Shown: piece after piece, positions 61,393-64,000 of the stretch
Layout: every line of letters begins with the position of its first letter
Numbering within the stretch: the first letter of the stretch is position 1
Origin: Comamonadaceae bacterium UBA4962
Lineage (GTDB): Bacteria; Pseudomonadota; Gammaproteobacteria; Burkholderiales; Burkholderiaceae_C
NCBI GenBank assembly: GCA_002397315.1
Contig: DHAE01000026.1
Coordinates: forward strand, 65,263 to 129,262
DNA: 64,000 bases
Direction of reading: 5' to 3'
Position numbers and translations under genes: made by a program
Notes under the pieces: generated by a model
Databases searched by the model: none
Seen by the model: the letters and a program-made list of their open reading frames with translations, nothing else
Told to the model about the DNA's origin: nothing

Positions 61393-62216
61393 AGGTACTG
61401 CCCCCCGGTCGAGGTCGATCCAGCCGTATTCCCCGGCAGATAGGTGGCCCCACCACCGTTGGTGATTAGCAGCGCGTTTGAGGCGACGGCGTAACGCGGG
61501 CCTGTGGGGGTATAGGTGCCAGCAAACGTGATGTTGTAGAAGCTCACCGCAGAGAGGGTGATGCTATTGATGAAACCGGAGGGAAATGGGACGGTGCCCG
61601 AGAGCGTCACCGTGACGCCGGTGCACACCACGATCGCACCCGATTCAGCATACACGTGGAACGGGCGGTTCCCGCTAATCGTGTGGGCACCAATCGTCAC
61701 GTAGGACTGGTATCCGGCGTAGATTGACCCTCCGGCGCACGCGCCAAAGTCGATCGATGCGATGGAAATCCGCGCGCCCGGCGAGACGATCTGGAAACCA
61801 GCGCCTCCGGTGCTTGCTACCGCCAAATTAGTCACGCTCCACTGCGCCGCAACAGCGAGTGCGAACATCTGGCCGCTGCCACTCACGATGGTCGACGACC
61901 CCTGACCAACAACAGAGCACGCCCCACCGACGAGCGCTCGTAACGTGTTCGCAGCTGGGAAGGTGCCAGCACCCACGCTGATAGTGCAACTCTGCAGGTT
62001 GAGGTCCAGGCCGGCGACGGTATCGATGGCTTTCTGTATCGTGGCGAATGCACCGGCGCTAGTGTTGGCCAGGCCTGTGTTGCTGTCGCTGCCATCGGTG
62101 CGGACGTAGTAGGTTCGTGCAGCTGACAGCCTCTCGCGCACGTCTTGGAGCGTGTCACCGGCGGGCAACTGCCGGACGCGCCCACCCACCCTGACAAGAG
62201 GCCGCCGCGCTGCCAT
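61389..62216 (-). CDS. Beta-helix tail spike-like protein
   Basis: 275 residues. Opens with RTYYVRTDGSDSNTGLANTS, followed by AFATIQKAID, the pectate-lyase-like beta-helix entry, then repeated short strands. Ends NGGGATYLPGNTAGSTSTGG. Probably forms part of the host-recognition fibre. Confidence 0.78.
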   Translation of the reverse strand: MAARRPLVRVGGRVRQLPAGDTLQDVRERLSAARTYYVRTDGSDSNTGLANTSAGAFATIQKAIDTVAGLDLNLQSCTISVGAGTFPAANTLRALVGGACSVVGQGSSTIVSGSGQMFALAVAAQWSVTNLAVASTGGAGFQIVSPGARISIASIDFGACAGGSIYAGYQSYVTIGAHTISGNRPFHVYAESGAIVVCTGVTVTLSGTVPFPSGFINSITLSAVSFYNITFAGTYTPTGPRYAVASNALLITNGGGATYLPGNTAGSTSTGGQYL

Positions 62217-62217
62217 T

Positions 62218-62748
62218 TCAGAGGATCACGTAGCCCAGGTCGTCCGTCACCAGCTCGGTCGCGCTCTTGGCCGTGCCCAGCTCCTGGCAGACCTTGCTCG
62301 CGTTGGCCGTGTCGGTGGCGTCGAGCGGCGCCGCGATCACGCCGCCCGCGGTGCCCAGCCAGTAGGTGGCGCCCGGCGTCAGCCCGGTGAGCGAGGCATT
62401 CGTGGTGTCGAGCGGGTACGCCGTGCCGCTCGCGCCGGAGGCCACGGCGTCCTTCACGTAGCCGTTCGCCTGCCGGCCGTTGCTGTTGTCCGCGAGGCGC
62501 ATGTTCAGCGCGCCGGCATTGGTGTGGAAGTTCACGAACTTGCCGGCGCCGATGGCCTCGCTCGCCGGGGCGATCGTCGTGTTGGCGCCGATGCCCGTGG
62601 GCAGGAGGGTGGGATCGATCCGGCCGTCGGGCCCGGTCGCCACCAGTTTGCCCGCGTCCGCCGCACCAGCGGAGACAGCGAGCCCGAAGAGCTGGCGGGT
62701 CTTCCCGGCGATGCGGGTGAGGTAGCCCTGGGTGGGTTGAGTTGCCAT
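62218..62748 (-). CDS. Prophage tail-associated protein
   Basis: 176 residues, Gly/Ala/Thr rich. QGYLTRIAGKTRQLFGLAVS at the start and LTPGATYWLGTAGGVIAAPL near the end are found in phage virion proteins of capsid-decoration or tail type. Exact role unknown. Confidence 0.68.
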   Translation of the reverse strand: MATQPTQGYLTRIAGKTRQLFGLAVSAGAADAGKLVATGPDGRIDPTLLPTGIGANTTIAPASEAIGAGKFVNFHTNAGALNMRLADNSNGRQANGYVKDAVASGASGTAYPLDTTNASLTGLTPGATYWLGTAGGVIAAPLDATDTANASKVCQELGTAKSATELVTDDLGYVIL

Positions 62749-62752
62749 GGTT

Positions 62753-63253
62753 CTACTCCAGTGCGATGGGGTCTTGAAGGTTGAGAAGAAGGCGGGTCGG
62801 AGACAGCGCCGTGCCGATCAACACGTCGAAGCCGGCCGCGGGCGCGGTGGTGGTGAGAGCCCCGCCGAGCCCCAGATAGACGCGCTGGCCTGGCGTCCAG
62901 ACCCAGGCCGAATCGGTGATGGCACCCGAGCGCTGCACGTCGATGGGCTGGCCAGGGCCGGCGGCGGTGAGCGTGATGCCCAGCAGCAGGAACACGTGGT
63001 CCCCGTCGTCTTGGTCGAGTGCGTGCACGCGGCCAGCCGCGTCCTCCCAGACGGCGACCAAGGCGGAAAGCGTCGAGCCGGCCACACGCGACACGGTCGC
63101 GCCACCCGCTGGGCCGACTTCGCCGCGCGGGCCGGGCGGCCCCTGCTCGGCTTCGGCCACCACCTGGACGACCTCCACCTCCTCGCGAAGCACCGAGCTG
63201 TCGGCCTCCAGAGCCAGGATGGTGGTGACCTCCTCCACCAGCACATCAGCCAC
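62753..63253 (-). CDS. Prophage protein with a short collagen-like segment
   Basis: 166 residues. GPPGPRGEVGPAGG (residues ~38-51) is a collagen-like tract, common in tail fibres as a trimerisation stalk. The rest is beta-rich (AGGATVSRVAGSTLSALVAV). Overlaps the previous gene by eight bases. Confidence 0.72.
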   Translation of the reverse strand: MADVLVEEVTTILALEADSSVLREEVEVVQVVAEAEQGPPGPRGEVGPAGGATVSRVAGSTLSALVAVWEDAAGRVHALDQDDGDHVFLLLGITLTAAGPGQPIDVQRSGAITDSAWVWTPGQRVYLGLGGALTTTAPAAGFDVLIGTALSPTRLLLNLQDPIALE

Positions 63254-63605
63254 GCGTCACCTCCTTGGAAACCCCGATGGAGCCCTCGGCCAGGCGGGTG
63301 ACATCGCCGCTGGGGTGCACGATCTCCAGATCCCACACGCCAGATTCCCAGCCCATGGCCGCGGTGGCCGCGTCGCTCAGGTACAGGTCCACCGTGCCCG
63401 AAGCGCCGCCCAGCGTGATGCCGCCGTTTTCGGTGGTCAGGTCCGCCAGCGTGGTCGGGGTCTCCTTTTCCAGGCGGACCTGCATGCGCGCGGTGGCGCC
63501 CGTCAGGTCGATGGGAGCGCCGGCAGGCGACTCCCACCGCAGGCGTTTGCGGAAGGTCGCGCCCTGGTAGATGGTGATCTTCTTGAGCTTGGCCGGGGTG
63601 GACAT
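63246..63605 (-). CDS. Small prophage virion protein (BppU-like)
   Basis: 119 residues. KKITIYQGATFRKRLRWESP followed by PIDLTGATARMQVR is a common N-terminal pattern of small beta-sandwich phage baseplate proteins. Function inferred from family look only. Confidence 0.68.
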   Translation of the reverse strand: MSTPAKLKKITIYQGATFRKRLRWESPAGAPIDLTGATARMQVRLEKETPTTLADLTTENGGITLGGASGTVDLYLSDAATAAMGWESGVWDLEIVHPSGDVTRLAEGSIGVSKEVTRG

Positions 63606-63644
63606 GCCGGGCAGTGTCCCGCCCGGCCGCCACCTCGCCTAACC

Positions 63645-64000
63645 CTATGCTGGGGCCTGCCCTGCCTCGCGCATCTGCTGGCGCAGCGCTTTCGGCGCGG
63701 TGTCGGCGATCCGCTGCGTGCGGTCCTTGTCCATCTCGCGCACCCGCTTCCACACGTCCGGCATCTTCACCACGATCGGCTGCTCCGGATTGTTCCGGTT
63801 CCAGTCGGCCAGCCGCTCGCGCGCCGCGGCCAGGGCGGTGTCGTCCTTGCGATAGAGCGCATCCGCCCACTGCGCTTTGATCTCGCTGCTGGTCTGCGTG
63901 TAGAAGCTCTTCGTGCGCTGCATGAAGCTGTTGGCCTCCTGCACCTCGGCCACGCTCTTGGGCTGGAAGCCCAGGAATTTCGATCCCGCCTCGGCCAGCG
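63645..64000 (-). CDS. C-terminus of a large phage virion protein (PLxRFG type), cut by the window edge
   Basis: The C-terminal ~118 residues, open at the window edge. KFLGFQPKSVAEVQEANSF and the helical ALAAARERLADWNRNNPEQP match the tail of PLxRFG-containing giant virion proteins. The N-terminal part lies beyond 64000. Confidence 0.6.
   Translation of the reverse strand, partial: LAEAGSKFLGFQPKSVAEVQEANSFMQRTKSFYTQTSSEIKAQWADALYRKDDTALAAARERLADWNRNNPEQPIVVKMPDVWKRVREMDKDRTQRIADTAPKALRQQMREAGQAPA

Larger units (their letters stand above)
57297..64000. mobile_element. Prophage, distal late region (continues beyond the right edge)
   Basis: At least twelve tightly packed minus-strand genes with phage-type overlaps (ATGA/GTGA) and known phage families: virion/tail proteins, a beta-helix tail protein, DUF4376, papain-like protein, holin, lysozyme, Rz/Rz1 and Gp49. 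The left boundary is placed at the tRNA-like sequence. No integrase, capsid or terminase is in view, so the rest lies to the right. Confidence 0.75.

Overview
This is a high-GC betaproteobacterial chromosome segment. Gene content and order point to the Comamonadaceae, most like plant-associated Acidovorax/Paracidovorax. That guess rests on the phasin, the bfd-tonB-exbBD-hemP iron cluster, several Bug-type solute receptors, Lrp-regulated PutA and the cydDCABX set, all recognised by eye; no database search was possible.

Layout. 1-4.5 kb: the 5' part of pncB, a lipoprotein gamma-glutamyltransferase, a hotdog thioesterase and a phasin with tandem PhaR-like sites. 4.5-7.4 kb: an iron/TonB energy cluster (bfd, a 24-residue membrane peptide, tonB, exbB, exbD, hemP) with two Fur-type promoters. 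7.4-12 kb: a HbpS/GlcG-like protein, a BI-1 family membrane protein, a small lipoprotein, rlmD, a small exported protein and an Lrp/AsnC regulator divergent from putA (12-15.7 kb). 15.8-18.9 kb: an AT-richer surface-type protein that looks 5'-truncated, a Fur-boxed DUF2325 protein and an unknown gene. 19-24 kb: a TonB receptor and ABC importer operon whose genes are nearly contiguous. 24-31 kb: two divergently flanked catabolic operons (alpha/beta hydrolase, Bug receptors, SDR, CMD-like protein, LigI-like amidohydrolase) around one LysR regulator; their promoter regions share sequence. 31-39 kb: a GbsR-like regulator, a DUF2946 protein, and cydDC plus cydABX for cytochrome bd. 39-41.6 kb: NudK, and a DUF2256/FeS-photolyase pair. 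41.9-46.8 kb: an outer-membrane barrel, a mini periplasmic binding protein and a GGDEF-GGDEF-EAL sensor in one operon. 47.5-52.9 kb: a MarR-controlled FUSC/DUF1656/HlyD/NodT efflux operon.

53-64 kb is accessory DNA. A lower-GC, 1274-residue protein couples an N-terminal PD-(D/E)xK-like nuclease to a STAND-type P-loop NTPase and a long helical C-terminus; it looks like an Avs-type antiphage protein and is the best candidate for an undescribed system here. It lies beside a prophage late region (lysis cassette with nested Rz/Rz1, holin, papain-like protein, tail and fibre genes) that runs off the right end. An 18-bp tRNA 3'-end fragment marks the likely prophage boundary.

Two copies of a ~90-bp dispersed element (7.3 and 18.1 kb) carry a hairpin whose stem differs at two base pairs, both compensated.
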